NCBI RefSeq assembly: GCF_036345175.1
Contig: NZ_CP107780.1
Location: 4,278,001-4,342,000, forward strand
DNA from: Streptomyces sp. NBC_00576
GTDB lineage: Bacteria > Actinomycetota > Actinomycetes > Streptomycetales > Streptomycetaceae
Length of the DNA: 64,000 nucleotides
Direction: 5' to 3'
In this document: positions 8,226 to 19,670 of the stretch, piece after piece
How the letters are laid out: every line of letters begins with the position of its first letter
How positions within the stretch are numbered: the stretch's first letter is position 1
Position numbers and translations under genes: made by a program
Notes under the pieces: model-generated
Told to the model about the DNA's origin: nothing
What the model saw: the letters and a program-made list of their open reading frames with translations, nothing else
Database searches by the model: none

Positions 8226-8957
8226 ATGCGCACACTCATCCGCGCCGGCGCGCTGACCGCCGGCGTCTCGGCCGCGCTGTTCCTCGCCCCGGCTGCCCAC
8301 GCTCTCCCCTTTGCCACAGTTTCTGGTGACAACGGCACCGTCAAGATCCACGACGCCACCACCGGCGAGGAGCTCCACCAGAACGAGCCCCACGTCTGCA
8401 CCTTCTACCTCGACGCCTTCGGCTTCGACGCCGTGCAGGAGGTCGACTGGCACATCGAGTCGTGGGCCCCGACCGCTGCGGTCAAGGGCACGACCGTGAA
8501 GTCCGGCGAGATCACGCTGGATGCCGAGGGCCATGGCCGTACGGATGACCTGTCGCTGCCCGACGGGCACTACAAGCTGTTCTGGAACTTCGAGGGCGAG
8601 AACGGCGCCGCCAAGCACAAGGTGTTCTGGACGGATTGCACGGACTCCGGCGGCACCGACGGGGGCGGCGCGACACCGTCCTCCTCACCCTCCTCCTCGT
8701 CGTCTTCGTCGTCTCCTTCACCGTCTGCTTCGTCGACGGATCCGGACGGGGCAACGGCCTCCCCGAGTGCGTCCGAGGCCGGTTCCGGCACGACGGCGGA
8801 CCCGTCCGCGTCCCCTTCCGCTCAGGGCGGCGGCACGGGTGATCTCGCGGAGACCGGCAGCAGCGCCCCGGCGGGCCTGCTGTCCGCCGCCGCGCTCGCG
8901 CTCGTCGGCACCGGTGGCTACCTGATGCTGCGCCGCCGGAGGGCAGCCGGCAACTGA
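8226..8957 (+). CDS. LAETG sortase-type cell-surface protein
   Basis: 243 aa secreted protein. A signal peptide (MRTLIRAGALTAG to AHA) is followed by an Ig-like folded domain with two Cys (HVCTFYLD and WTDCTD). A Ser/Pro/Thr-rich spacer of about 60 residues then leads to a C-terminal LAETG, a hydrophobic helix and RRRRAAGN. Family knowledge says class E sortases of Streptomyces recognise LAxTG and attach such proteins to peptidoglycan; the ligand is unknown. ATG 8226 gives the best signal peptide; ATG 8214 is the alternative. It ends against a strong bidirectional terminator. Confidence 0.85.
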   Translation: MRTLIRAGALTAGVSAALFLAPAAHALPFATVSGDNGTVKIHDATTGEELHQNEPHVCTFYLDAFGFDAVQEVDWHIESWAPTAAVKGTTVKSGEITLDAEGHGRTDDLSLPDGHYKLFWNFEGENGAAKHKVFWTDCTDSGGTDGGGATPSSSPSSSSSSSSPSPSASSTDPDGATASPSASEAGSGTTADPSASPSAQGGGTGDLAETGSSAPAGLLSAAALALVGTGGYLMLRRRRAAGN

Positions 8958-8998
8958 CGTACGTACGCACATACGTACGGGTGTTCGTACGACATGAC

Positions 8999-9038
8999 AA
9001 TGCCCCCCGTGCCGCCGCACAGGCGCACGGGGGGCATT
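8999..9038. terminator. Bidirectional terminator between LAETG gene and ppc
   Basis: A perfect 14-bp inverted repeat, AATGCCCCCCGTGC (8999-9012) and GCACGGGGGGCATT (9025-9038), with a 12-nt loop between two convergent genes. The preceding bases carry several CGTACG repeats (8957-8991). Confidence 0.85.
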
Positions 9039-9046
9039 GCCACGCG

Positions 9047-11788
<2,742 letters not shown>

Positions 11789-12015
11789 AGGTGCGGCTCC
11801 TTGCAGTGTGGAGGCTCGGCGGATGGGGTACCCGGCCGGTGTCCGGGCGGGCAGGCCGCGCCGGAACCCGGTGCCGGGCGGCATATAGGGGCGGGGCATC
11901 CGGGAAGAAACGAGAGCGGACCGCGCTGTCCGACCGACTCAAGGATAGGTGTCGGGGGGCACGCGCAGAATTTTGGGCTCTTGCCGCCGGGCGACGCGCT
12001 GACATACTTACGACG

Positions 12016-12037
12016 CCGTAGGTTACGCAACCGTAGG
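12016..12037. promoter_or_regulatory. Candidate operator for desaturase/TetR
   Basis: Two CCGTAGG direct repeats (12016-12022 and 12031-12037) flank GGTT-ACGC-AACC (12021-12032), about 77 nt upstream of the desaturase start. Similar TACGG/CCGTA elements occur before actinobacterial fatty acid desaturase genes as far as I recall. The overlapping TetR is the obvious candidate to bind it. Confidence 0.45.
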
Positions 12038-12113
12038 GAGCCTGAATCCGAAGGCGACCTCGGATTCCGTACCCCGGCATCTGCCTAGACCCACCACCCC
12101 CCAGGGGATGCGC

Positions 12114-13127
12114 ATGACCACGACACCTTCCGACGCGATCGAAGACGCTGGGAAGACGCCCGACGACTCCTCACTGCCCTCGGCCACGCTGGGTGGCGAA
12201 CAGAAGCGCTCGATCGAACAGATCACGCTTCTCCTCTTCATCACCGTTCCGTTCCTCGCGGTCCTGGCGGCGGTGCCGCTGGCGTGGGGCTGGGGGGTGA
12301 GCTGGCTGGACCTCGGCCTGCTCGTCTTCTTCTACTACCTGGGCTGCCACGGCATCACCATCGGCTTCCACCGCTACTTCACGCACGGCGCCTTCAAGGC
12401 CAAACGGCCGCTGCGGATCGCGCTCGCGATCGCCGGTTCGATGGCAGTGGAGGGCCCACTGGTGCGCTGGGTGGCCGACCATCGCAAGCACCACAAGTTC
12501 TCGGACGCGGAGGGCGACCCGCACTCGCCGTGGCGGTTCGGTGAGACGGTCCCGGCGCTGCTGCGGGGCCTGTGGTGGGCGCACATCGAGTGGATGTTCG
12601 ACGAAGAGCAGACTCCGCAGGACAAGTACGCGCCCGACCTGATCAAGGACCCGGACATCCGGGCGATCTCCCGTCAGTTCATCTGGTGGGCGATGCTGTC
12701 GCTGGCGCTGCCCGCGCTGATCGGCGGCCTGGTGACGATGTCCTGGTGGGGCGCTTTCACGGGCTTCTTCTGGGGCTCGCTGGTCCGCGTCTGCCTGCTC
12801 CATCACGTCACCTGGTCGATCAACTCGATCTGCCACGCGGTGGGCAAGCGCCCGTTCAAGTCACGGGACCGCTCGGGGAACGTCTGGTGGCTGGCCGTCC
12901 TCTCCTGCGGCGAGTCCTGGCACAACCTGCACCATGCCGACCCGACGTCGGCGCGGCACGGCGTGATGCGCGGGCAGGTCGACTCCTCGGCGCGGCTGAT
13001 CCGCTGGTTCGAGAAGCTCGGATGGGCCTATGACGTGCGCTGGCCGTCACGCTCGCGTATCGATTCCCGCCGTAACACCGATCAGGACGGCTCCCGGCGC
13101 CGGAAGGAGCCCGCGAAGGCGGCATGA
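12114..13127 (+). CDS. Membrane acyl-CoA/acyl-lipid desaturase
   Basis: 337 aa integral membrane di-iron enzyme of the stearoyl-CoA delta-9 desaturase family, which introduces a double bond into fatty acyl chains. The three histidine boxes are present: HRYFTH (86-91), HRKHH (123-127) and HNLHH near the C-terminus, between four hydrophobic helices. ATG 12114 is chosen because AGGGG lies 6 nt upstream; the ATG at 12108 would abut the binding site. The stop overlaps the start of the TetR gene by 4 bp, so the regulator is probably translated with it and controls it. Confidence 0.93.
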   Translation: MTTTPSDAIEDAGKTPDDSSLPSATLGGEQKRSIEQITLLLFITVPFLAVLAAVPLAWGWGVSWLDLGLLVFFYYLGCHGITIGFHRYFTHGAFKAKRPLRIALAIAGSMAVEGPLVRWVADHRKHHKFSDAEGDPHSPWRFGETVPALLRGLWWAHIEWMFDEEQTPQDKYAPDLIKDPDIRAISRQFIWWAMLSLALPALIGGLVTMSWWGAFTGFFWGSLVRVCLLHHVTWSINSICHAVGKRPFKSRDRSGNVWWLAVLSCGESWHNLHHADPTSARHGVMRGQVDSSARLIRWFEKLGWAYDVRWPSRSRIDSRRNTDQDGSRRRKEPAKAA

Positions 13128-13801
13128 TTGACAGTGTGGTGACCGACTCCAGCAGCACTCCGAGCAATGAGAAACCGCGGCGCCCCCGCCGTACCCGGAT
13201 GACGGGTGCCGAGCGCCGGGCCCAGTTGCTGGAGATCGGCCGCACGCTGTTCGCCACGAAGGGCTTCGAGGCGACGTCGGTGGAGGAGATCGCGGCCAAG
13301 GCCGGCGTCTCCAAGCCGGTGGTCTACGAGCACTTCGGCGGCAAGGAGGGCCTGTACGCGGTGGTCGTGGACCGCGAGATGCGGCGCCTGCTGGACATGG
13401 TGACGAGCTCGTTGACGGCAGGGCATCCGCGCGAACTGTGCGAGCAGGCCGCCTTCGCGCTCCTCGACTACATCGAGGAGTACACGGACGGCTTCCGCAT
13501 CCTGGTCCGCGACTCCCCCATCCCGCAGTCGACGGGTTCCTTCGCGTCCCTGATCTCGGACATCGCCACCCAGGTGGAGGACATCCTGGGCCGCGAGTTC
13601 AAACGCCGCGGCTTCGACCCCAAGCTGGCCCCGCTGTACGCCCAGGCCCTGGTCGGCATGGTCGCGCTGACCGGCCAGTGGTGGCTGGACGTACGCCGCC
13701 CGAAGAAGGCCGAGGTGGCGGCACATCTGGTGAATCTGGCGTGGCACGGCCTGGACGGGCTGGAGGCGAAGCCGCGCCTGATCGGGCGGCGGAAGGCTTG
13801 A
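13124..13801 (+). CDS. TetR-family repressor coupled to the desaturase
   Basis: 225 aa. The N-terminal helix-turn-helix (about 28-75) contains AGVSKPVVYEHFGGKEGLYA; the C-terminal ligand domain is all helical. ATG 13124 overlaps the desaturase stop as ATGA. Family knowledge and the coupling suggest a lipid-responsive autorepressor of membrane unsaturation, with the CCGTAGG repeat element at 12016-12037 as a likely site. The ligand is inferred. Confidence 0.88.
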   Translation: MIDSVVTDSSSTPSNEKPRRPRRTRMTGAERRAQLLEIGRTLFATKGFEATSVEEIAAKAGVSKPVVYEHFGGKEGLYAVVVDREMRRLLDMVTSSLTAGHPRELCEQAAFALLDYIEEYTDGFRILVRDSPIPQSTGSFASLISDIATQVEDILGREFKRRGFDPKLAPLYAQALVGMVALTGQWWLDVRRPKKAEVAAHLVNLAWHGLDGLEAKPRLIGRRKA

Positions 13802-13831
13802 GTCCCCCTCGGGGTTCCGGGGGAGGCGGGT

Positions 13832-14458
13832 TCAGGCCCGGGTGATCGCGTCGTCGATGGCAAACCCCTTGGCGGGACCGCTCGGAATGACGGCGTCCGC
13901 GCCGTAGGGGACTCGATGCTCGTCCTCGTACGTGGCCTTCTTGGGGTTCGGCGCGGTGAGGACGAGTACGACACCCTCCGCGTCGAAGTCATCGATGATC
14001 ACATAGACGGCGATGCCCGCGCGGGCATACTCACGGCGCTTTCGGACCCTGTCGCGCTCGATGTTGCGTCGGCCCGGCGAGACGACCTCGATGACCATGG
14101 GGACCCCAGCGGCATCGACGCCCAGGTCCTCTTCGTCGGGGATCTCGTCAAGGTCCTCAGGGGCGACGAAGATGTCGGGGATCCAGGACTTGCGGCGAAA
14201 GATGACATTGCCATCCTGGTACGGAGCATGGTCAGTGCCCGCCAGATGGGCGTCCAGCGCCCGTCGAAGACGGTTGATGAGCACCGTATGACGACGGCGA
14301 CCGGTGGGCGACACCTCGATGGCTCCCTCGATGATCTCGGCGCGGTAGCCCTCGGGGAGATCCAAGGCCTTCCAGGTCTGCCACAGGATCTCGTCGAGTT
14401 CGGAGACCGGCTTGTCGTCCGTCACCGGGATCACCTCGTGTGCGAGAGCGGTCATCAT
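13832..14458 (-). CDS. Uma2-family (PD-(D/E)XK) nuclease-like protein
   Basis: 208 aa. It belongs to the Uma2/DUF820 family of restriction-endonuclease-fold proteins, abundant in Streptomyces and of unknown biological role. The putative metal site is seen in WIPDIFV and MVIEVVSPG, followed by KRREYARAGI. A strong GGAGGAGGT site lies 5 nt before ATG 14458; ATG 14455 follows at once. It stands alone on the minus strand. A second Uma2 gene is at 17977. Confidence 0.8.
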   Translation of the reverse strand: MMTALAHEVIPVTDDKPVSELDEILWQTWKALDLPEGYRAEIIEGAIEVSPTGRRRHTVLINRLRRALDAHLAGTDHAPYQDGNVIFRRKSWIPDIFVAPEDLDEIPDEEDLGVDAAGVPMVIEVVSPGRRNIERDRVRKRREYARAGIAVYVIIDDFDAEGVVLVLTAPNPKKATYEDEHRVPYGADAVIPSGPAKGFAIDDAITRA

Positions 14459-14560
14459 GAAGCACCTCCTCCTTCAGTGTGGGCGCGGGCGCCACTGCGG
14501 CACAAGCGACACCCGAACGCTACGGAGGCGAAACGCCTGGTGCGGCCCCTTCTCGCCTGA

Positions 14561-14956
14561 TCATCCGAACGGGTGATCGCGTTCCAGGAACTCCAGTCGG
14601 TTGCCCACCGGATCGTAGGAGAAGAAGCGCCTGTGCCCCGGCAGGTCCGCGTCCCAGGTGATCGTCGCTCCACGGGCGGCGAGCAGTTCGGCGTACGCCT
14701 CGATGTCGACGACCCGCAGGCCCGGGTGGGCCTTCCTGGCCGCCCGGCAGCAACATTTTCCGCCTCCGGCGGGGGTCTCCTCCACCCCGAGATGCAGTTG
14801 TACCGGCCCCGCCTGGAACCAGCATCCGCCCCGCGCGGCCAGGGTCGGCGGCTTCGGGATCTCGGTCATGCCGAGGATGCCGACGTAGTACGCCCGCAGG
14901 GCATCCTCCGCCCCGGCCGGCGCGGCCAGCTGCACATGATCAACGGCGGCGATCAC
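14561..14956 (-). CDS. VOC (glyoxalase-like) protein
   Basis: 131 aa vicinal-oxygen-chelate fold protein with the usual DHVQLAAP start, FQAGPVQLHLG strand and the ending YDPVGNRLEFLE. An unusual CCC triplet (KCCCRAARK) sits where most members have a plain loop. GTG 14956 begins 3 nt after the stop of the upstream methyltransferase, so the two are very likely co-translated. Members act as dioxygenases, isomerases or resistance proteins; the substrate cannot be inferred here. Confidence 0.8.
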   Translation of the reverse strand: MIAAVDHVQLAAPAGAEDALRAYYVGILGMTEIPKPPTLAARGGCWFQAGPVQLHLGVEETPAGGGKCCCRAARKAHPGLRVVDIEAYAELLAARGATITWDADLPGHRRFFSYDPVGNRLEFLERDHPFG

Positions 14957-14959
14957 AGC

Positions 14960-15784
14960 TCAGCCCGCCTTCCGCGCCACCGCGAACAGCCGTTGGAACG
15001 GCAGCACCGTGCCGTATGCCTCCGTCGGGTACACCGCGCGCAGGAGATCCCGGTACTCGGTGACGAACGCGTCCCGGGCCTCCGGGTCGTCCGCCAGGGC
15101 GGTGAGGACGGGGCGCAGTCCCGTCCCCTTGACCCAGTCCAGCACCGGGTCCTCACCCTGCAGAACGTGCAGGTACGTCGTCTCCCACACGTCCGCCTCG
15201 CAGCCGAGCCGGGCGAGCCGGTCGAGGTAGACGAGGGGTTCGTGGACGGAGTCGTCGCGGCGCAGTACCTCGCCGAGGCGGCTCTTCCAGCGGGCGCCGG
15301 TGCCCAGTTCGCGCATCAGGGCGTGCAGGGGCGCGTCGAGGTTGTTCGGCACCTGGAAGGCGAAGGTCCCGCCGGGCACGACGGCGTCCAGCCAGGCCGG
15401 GAACGCGTCGAGGTGTCCCTCGACCCAGTGGAGGGTGGCGTTGGAGACGATCAGGTCGTACGTCTCGCCGGACTCCGCGGGCGCCCAGGCCGAGGCGTCC
15501 GCGTGGGCGAAGTCGAGGCGTCCGCCACCGGCCGTGGGTCCCACGTACCGGGCCGCCTGTTCCAGCATCGGCGCGGAGTTGTCGTACCCGGTGATGTGCG
15601 CGGTGGGCCAGCGGTCGGCGAGTACGGCGGTGACGTTGCCGGGGCCGCAGCCGAGGTCGGCGATGCGGGCCGGGGCCCCGGGGAGGTCTGGGACTCGGGC
15701 GAGCAGGTCGCCGAAGGGGCGGGCGCGGTGGTCGGCGTGGCGGAGGTACTGGGCGGGGTCCCAGGTGGGGGTGGGGGCAGGCAT
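14960..15784 (-). CDS. tam: Trans-aconitate 2-methyltransferase-like
   Basis: 274 aa SAM-dependent methyltransferase. Motif I is IADLGCGPGNVT, followed by GYDNSAPML and the Tam-typical SNATLHWVEGH and VPNNLDAP segments. Tam methylates trans-aconitate, an aconitase inhibitor formed from cis-aconitate. The start is ATG 15784, giving WDPAQYLRHADHRARPF as in the family; the open frame runs 93 bp further upstream but crosses the divergent promoter. It diverges from a MarR gene over a palindromic operator and is followed at once by the VOC gene. Confidence 0.85.
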   Translation of the reverse strand: MPAPTPTWDPAQYLRHADHRARPFGDLLARVPDLPGAPARIADLGCGPGNVTAVLADRWPTAHITGYDNSAPMLEQAARYVGPTAGGGRLDFAHADASAWAPAESGETYDLIVSNATLHWVEGHLDAFPAWLDAVVPGGTFAFQVPNNLDAPLHALMRELGTGARWKSRLGEVLRRDDSVHEPLVYLDRLARLGCEADVWETTYLHVLQGEDPVLDWVKGTGLRPVLTALADDPEARDAFVTEYRDLLRAVYPTEAYGTVLPFQRLFAVARKAG

Positions 15785-15854
15785 GGGGGGGCTCTCCCGT
15801 GAGTGAGGGGGACGATCACCGTCTATGGCTCCACCCTGACGGAGAAGGTCTCTC

Positions 15855-15887
15855 GATGTCAAGAGACTTGACGTCAAGAGACTTCAC
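15855..15887. promoter_or_regulatory. Candidate MarR operator between tam and marR
   Basis: Two overlapping 18-bp direct repeats, GATGTCAAGAGACTTGAC (15855-15872) and GACGTCAAGAGACTTCAC (15870-15887), differ at 2 positions. They create a 12-bp palindrome CTTGACGTCAAG at 15867-15878. The site lies in the short divergent intergenic region, suited to joint control by the MarR protein. Confidence 0.65.
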
Positions 15888-15914
15888 ATCGACACAACCA
15901 CTACACTGATCGCC

Positions 15915-16412
15915 ATGGAGGACGAGGTCGATCGGCTGGTCGCTGCGTGGCGCCGGGAGCGCCCGGACCTCGACGTGGAACCACTCGAAGTGCTCAGCCG
16001 GGTCAGCAGGCTTGCCCGGCACCTGGACCGTGCGCGCAGGCTGGCGTTCGCCGAGCACGCCCTGGAGCCCTGGGAGTTCGACGTCCTGACCGCACTGCGG
16101 CGCGCCGGAAACCCGTATCAGCTCTCCCCCGGGCAACTCCTCACCCAGACACTGGTCACCTCCGGCACGATGACGAACCGTATCGACCGGCTGACGAAGA
16201 AGGGCCTGGTGGAGCGCCTCCCCGATCCCAGCGACCGGCGAGGGGTACTGGTCCGGCTCACACCGGAGGGCCAGGACCGGGCGGATCAGGCACTCGCGGG
16301 CCTGCTGGACCAGGAGCGCGCGATCCTGGCGGAGCTGTCGCGCGCCCAGCGGGGCGAACTGGCCGGGCTGCTACGCCAGTTGACGGCGCCGTTCGACAAC
16401 ATCCCCGGCTGA
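15915..16412 (+). CDS. MarR-family transcriptional regulator
   Basis: 165 aa. The winged helix-turn-helix contains LLTQTLVTSGTMTNRIDRLTKKG and the wing PDPSDRRGVLVRLT, typical of MarR; flanking helices form the dimer interface. ATG 15915 lies 27 nt from the end of the repeated operator. Divergence from tam-VOC suggests it represses that pair and itself, with an unknown ligand. Confidence 0.9.
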   Translation: MEDEVDRLVAAWRRERPDLDVEPLEVLSRVSRLARHLDRARRLAFAEHALEPWEFDVLTALRRAGNPYQLSPGQLLTQTLVTSGTMTNRIDRLTKKGLVERLPDPSDRRGVLVRLTPEGQDRADQALAGLLDQERAILAELSRAQRGELAGLLRQLTAPFDNIPG

Positions 16413-16432
16413 CACCGGAGTACGGGGACCGA

Positions 16433-17206
16433 TCAGGCGCTGCTGCTCTCCTCCACGCCGATCCGTCCGCCGTGTCCCAGGTCGACGGGGCCGACTCCGG
16501 CCCGCCGGGCCAGTGCGACGGCGGCGAGTGTGGAGTGGACGCCGAGCTTGCCCAGCACGTTCTGCATGTGTGTGCGCACGGTGTGCGGGGAGAGGAACAG
16601 CCGTTCGGCGACGGCCTTGCGTCCCAGCCCGGCGACCATGCAGCGCAGGACTTCCCGCTCCCTGGGCGTCAGCGACTCGACGAGCCGCTCGCTCTCGGTG
16701 CGGTGCTTGCGGGCGGCGGTCAGCTCTCGCAGCACACCGGTGAGCAGGGCGGGCGGCAGATGCGTCTCGTCCCGCAGCACGCCCCGGATGACGGTCAGCA
16801 GCCGGGACAGCGAGCAGTCCTTGGCGACCCAACCGGAGGCGCCCGCCTGCAGAGCCAGCGCGGCCCTACGGGGGTCGTCCTTCTCGGCGAGGACCACCGT
16901 CCGTACGTGCGGATGTCCCGTACGGACGCCCGCGACCAGCGAGATGCCGTCGACCAGCCCTTCCTCATTGCCCTCCTGCACGGGCACCGCCGACCGCACC
17001 CCGGGCACATTGCCGCCCAGGTCGGAGTCGACGAGCAGGACGTCGAACCGGCGGCCCTCGGCGACCGCGCGCTCCAGACTGCGCAGCGCGGCGGGACCGC
17101 TGCCGGCGGCGGAGACGTCGACGTCCGGCTCCGCGGCCAGTGCGGCGGCGAGAGACTCGGCGAAGATGCGATGGTCGTCGACGACCAGGACTCGGATACG
17201 AACCAC
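16433..17206 (-). CDS. Orphan LuxR-type response regulator
   Basis: 257 aa. The receiver domain has VVDDHRIFAE, the phosphoacceptor Asp60 in DVLLVDSD and a Lys in GWVAKDC. A LuxR C-terminal helix-turn-helix follows: LTPREREVLRCMVAGLGRK and FLSPHTVRTHMQNVLGKLGV. GTG 17206 is chosen because a GGAAGGGGG site lies 5 nt upstream and the family-like sequence starts there; the open frame extends to 17278. No kinase gene is adjacent. The receiver has a long insertion (NEEGLVDG region), so signalling may be atypical. Confidence 0.85.
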   Translation of the reverse strand: MVRIRVLVVDDHRIFAESLAAALAAEPDVDVSAAGSGPAALRSLERAVAEGRRFDVLLVDSDLGGNVPGVRSAVPVQEGNEEGLVDGISLVAGVRTGHPHVRTVVLAEKDDPRRAALALQAGASGWVAKDCSLSRLLTVIRGVLRDETHLPPALLTGVLRELTAARKHRTESERLVESLTPREREVLRCMVAGLGRKAVAERLFLSPHTVRTHMQNVLGKLGVHSTLAAVALARRAGVGPVDLGHGGRIGVEESSSA

Positions 17207-17404
17207 TGAAACCCCCTTCCCCGAGCTCATCAAGAGCTGGGGACACCCAATCGTCGGGGGGACAACCCGTGCGGACACGACGCCCGGAGCAGTCCCCGGC
17301 TGTTGTTCTGGCCTGGGACGGGGCTGCCGCAGTCACTGACGCACGGCCGCCGCCGTGCGATGACTGCTACCCCCACTCCGGGCGTCGTACCCGACTGTCT
17401 CGCC

Positions 17405-17445
17405 CCCTGATCAGCACCGGCCCCCACCGGTGCTGTTCATCAGGG
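17405..17445. other. Long GC-rich hairpin in a 308-bp gap
   Basis: CCCTGAT-CAGCACCGG (17405-17420) pairs with CCGGTGCTG-(TTC)-ATCAGGG (17427-17445), 16 bp with a 3-nt bulge and a CCCCCA loop. It lies 70 bp before the GNAT gene and upstream of the divergent LuxR gene. The rest of 17207-17514 shows nothing else clear. Confidence 0.6.
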
Positions 17446-17514
17446 TACGGCCGGGAGGCAGGAGCGGAAGGTAATTCGCAGAACTGATTGGCCTGGGCGT
17501 TTATGGTGTGCCGC

Positions 17515-17973
17515 ATGTTTCGTATTGAGACAGAAGTCGACAAGGAATCGCTCGCTCTGCTCCGGTCGCGGTTGCGCGACACGAACACGGCGGCATCACC
17601 TGTCCTGGCCGCCCTGCGCGGCACCCCCGCTGAGCGCGAACTCCCGCTCCACGTATGGGCATTGGACGAGGTCGGAAGCCTGGTGGGCGGCCTGGTCGGC
17701 CACACCTGGACGACCTGGCTGCACGTGACGTACCTCTGGGTCGACACCCCACACCGAGGCAGCGGCCTGGGCTCCCGCCTCCTCGCGGAAGCGGAGCGCA
17801 CGGCACACGAGGAGCGCGCGTGCGGCAACGTACGCCTGGAGACGTGGGACTTCCAGGCACCGGAGTTCTACCAGAAACAGGGGTACGAGGTGGTGTGCGT
17901 GATCCCGGATTACCCGCCGGGGGTCACGGAGTACACGCTGACGAAGCGGTTGTCCACCGTCGCACCTGGCTGA
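17515..17973 (+). CDS. GNAT-family N-acetyltransferase
   Basis: 152 aa GCN5-type acetyltransferase. The acetyl-CoA loop HRGSGLGSRLL follows the beta-bulge YLWVDTPH, with WDFQAPEFYQKQGYE downstream. The N-terminal portion resembles bacterial members annotated as small-molecule acetyltransferases, but the acceptor is unknown. ATG 17515 fits the family start; in-frame ATG 17503 is possible and neither has a strong ribosome-binding site. It ends 3 bp before the convergent Uma2 gene. Confidence 0.82.
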   Translation: MFRIETEVDKESLALLRSRLRDTNTAASPVLAALRGTPAERELPLHVWALDEVGSLVGGLVGHTWTTWLHVTYLWVDTPHRGSGLGSRLLAEAERTAHEERACGNVRLETWDFQAPEFYQKQGYEVVCVIPDYPPGVTEYTLTKRLSTVAPG

Positions 17974-17976
17974 CGG

Positions 17977-18591
17977 TCAGACCTTCTTGAGCGCGTCCAG
18001 TGTGACGTCGATGTCGATGTCGTAGGGCGCAGTGAGCTTGAGGTGGTCGTGGTGAATGCCTGTGAGGGCGTACGTCTTGTTCACAGGGTCGATCTCGTAG
18101 GCACGGACGACCGGGTGCTGGTTGGGGTCGGCCATCTCGACGAGCCAGAAGTACGGGATGCCTGCGGCCGCGTACTTGCGGGGCTTGGCGTCACGGTCGC
18201 GGGCCTCGGAGTCGGGGGAGACCACCTCGATGGCGAGCAGGACGTCCTCGGCCTGGAACCGGGTCTGTTCCAAACCGGTGATGGCGGCCGCACGGACGAC
18301 GGAGAGGTCGGGTTCAGGGCCGTTTCGGCGGTCCAGCACCACGGTCATCTCACGCTCGACACTCAGATCGTCGGGGAGAGTCCGGCGCAGGCCGTTCATC
18401 AGCAACTCGATCATCTTGGCGTGGAAACGCCGCTGCGGACTCACAAAAACCAGGCTCCCGTCGATCAGCTCGGTGTGCGGCGGGAGGTCGGGCAGCGTGA
18501 ACAGGTCGTCCACGGTGTACCCGTCCTGGGGCGGCACCGGCCAGCGGCAGCCGGGCTCAGCGGTCGGCTCGGCGACGGGCTCGGCGGTCAT
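17977..18591 (-). CDS. Second Uma2-family nuclease-like protein
   Basis: 204 aa Uma2/DUF820 protein. Family residues are seen in GPEPDLSVV, LLAIEVVSPDSEARDRD and KYAAAGIPYFWLVE. The N-terminus has an Ala-Glu-Pro-rich repeat and the C-terminus a DIDIDV run. ATG 18591 follows GGAGG by about 4 nt; the ATG at 18603 lies within the ribosome-binding site and is unlikely. It is only distantly similar to the other Uma2 protein in this window, so not a recent duplicate. Confidence 0.8.
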   Translation of the reverse strand: MTAEPVAEPTAEPGCRWPVPPQDGYTVDDLFTLPDLPPHTELIDGSLVFVSPQRRFHAKMIELLMNGLRRTLPDDLSVEREMTVVLDRRNGPEPDLSVVRAAAITGLEQTRFQAEDVLLAIEVVSPDSEARDRDAKPRKYAAAGIPYFWLVEMADPNQHPVVRAYEIDPVNKTYALTGIHHDHLKLTAPYDIDIDVTLDALKKV

Positions 18592-18716
18592 GATTCCTCC
18601 CATGGACGGAATTCTCGGCCTGACCCCTCACGGTAACGGGCGGAATCCGGAGCCGTCATCACAAAGGGTGACGTGGTGATCGGGAACCACCTTTTCGCGG
18701 CCGGTCCAACCGGAGC

Positions 18717-19652
18717 TCAGTCGGATCCCGGTGGTGGCCCCATGGGTCCACCCTGGCCATCTGGGTGGCCGTCGGGCTCGGTGAATGCCTGTCGGCTGTG
18801 CACGAGCAGCTCACGCAGGGCGGGGCCGGGCTTGCTCTTCCAGATCAGGGCGAGCAGTGCTGGTGTCTCGACGTCATCGATGGTCCGGGCGGTGAGGCGG
18901 TCGCGGTGGTTCGCGGCCATCGAGTCGCTGAGGACGGCGACGCCGAGCCCGCGAGCGGCGAGGTCGGCGATGGCATCGGCGGAGCTGGCCTGCAGCGCGA
19001 TCTCGGGCTGGAGGCTCTGCGCGGCGCAGGCCCGGTCGAATACCGTGCGCAGGCCGGTGCCGGGTGGCATGCACACGAGGGGGTAAGCGGCCAGGTCGCG
19101 CAGAGTGACCCGGCGTTCCTCCGCCAGAGGGTGCTCGGCCGGAACCGCCGCGACGAGCCGCTCGCTGATGATTGTCAGCGCGTCCAGCCCGTCGGGGGTG
19201 GCGGTCGCCGTACCGATGAGAGCCAGGTCGAGGACGCCGGCGCGCACCCCCTCGACGAGCCGGTCGGAGTTGTCCTCCAGCAGTGAGATCTCGACGCCGG
19301 GATGCGCCCGGTGAAACGCGGCGAGGGCGTCGAACAGCGGAGTGATCGTGCAGCCGATGACCATCCCGACCGTGAGCCGGCCCCGGATCAGGTCGGTCAC
19401 CTCCCCCACCGCCTGCCCTATCGCCTCCGCTGCGGCGAGGGCGTCGCGGGCGGGCCCGAGCGCGGCCTTTCCCGCCGCGGTGAGGGTGGCGGTGCGGGCC
19501 GACCGGTCGAAGAGCTCGGCGCCGAGTTCACTCTCCAGCCGGCGGATCTGGGCACTGACGCCGGACTGGCTGATGTGTACCCGCTCTGCGGCCCGGGTGA
19601 AGTTCTGCTCTTCGGCGACCGCGACGAAGTACTCCAGCTGCCTCAGTTCCAT
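18717..19652 (-). CDS. LysR-family regulator, divergent from SnoaL-like gene
   Basis: 311 aa. The N-terminal winged helix-turn-helix is MELRQLEYFVAVAEEQNFTR to HISQSGVSAQIRRLESELG, followed by a periplasmic-binding-like effector domain with VGMVIGCT and the typical LGVAVLSDS. The C-terminus carries a Gly/Pro tail. ATG 19652 is fixed by the family start. It is transcribed away from a small SnoaL-like gene across 100 bp containing a dyad CCAGAAG-N14-CTTCTGG. Confidence 0.92.
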   Translation of the reverse strand: MELRQLEYFVAVAEEQNFTRAAERVHISQSGVSAQIRRLESELGAELFDRSARTATLTAAGKAALGPARDALAAAEAIGQAVGEVTDLIRGRLTVGMVIGCTITPLFDALAAFHRAHPGVEISLLEDNSDRLVEGVRAGVLDLALIGTATATPDGLDALTIISERLVAAVPAEHPLAEERRVTLRDLAAYPLVCMPPGTGLRTVFDRACAAQSLQPEIALQASSADAIADLAARGLGVAVLSDSMAANHRDRLTARTIDDVETPALLALIWKSKPGPALRELLVHSRQAFTEPDGHPDGQGGPMGPPPGSD

Positions 19653-19670
19653 GACTGGTGATTCTAGTTT

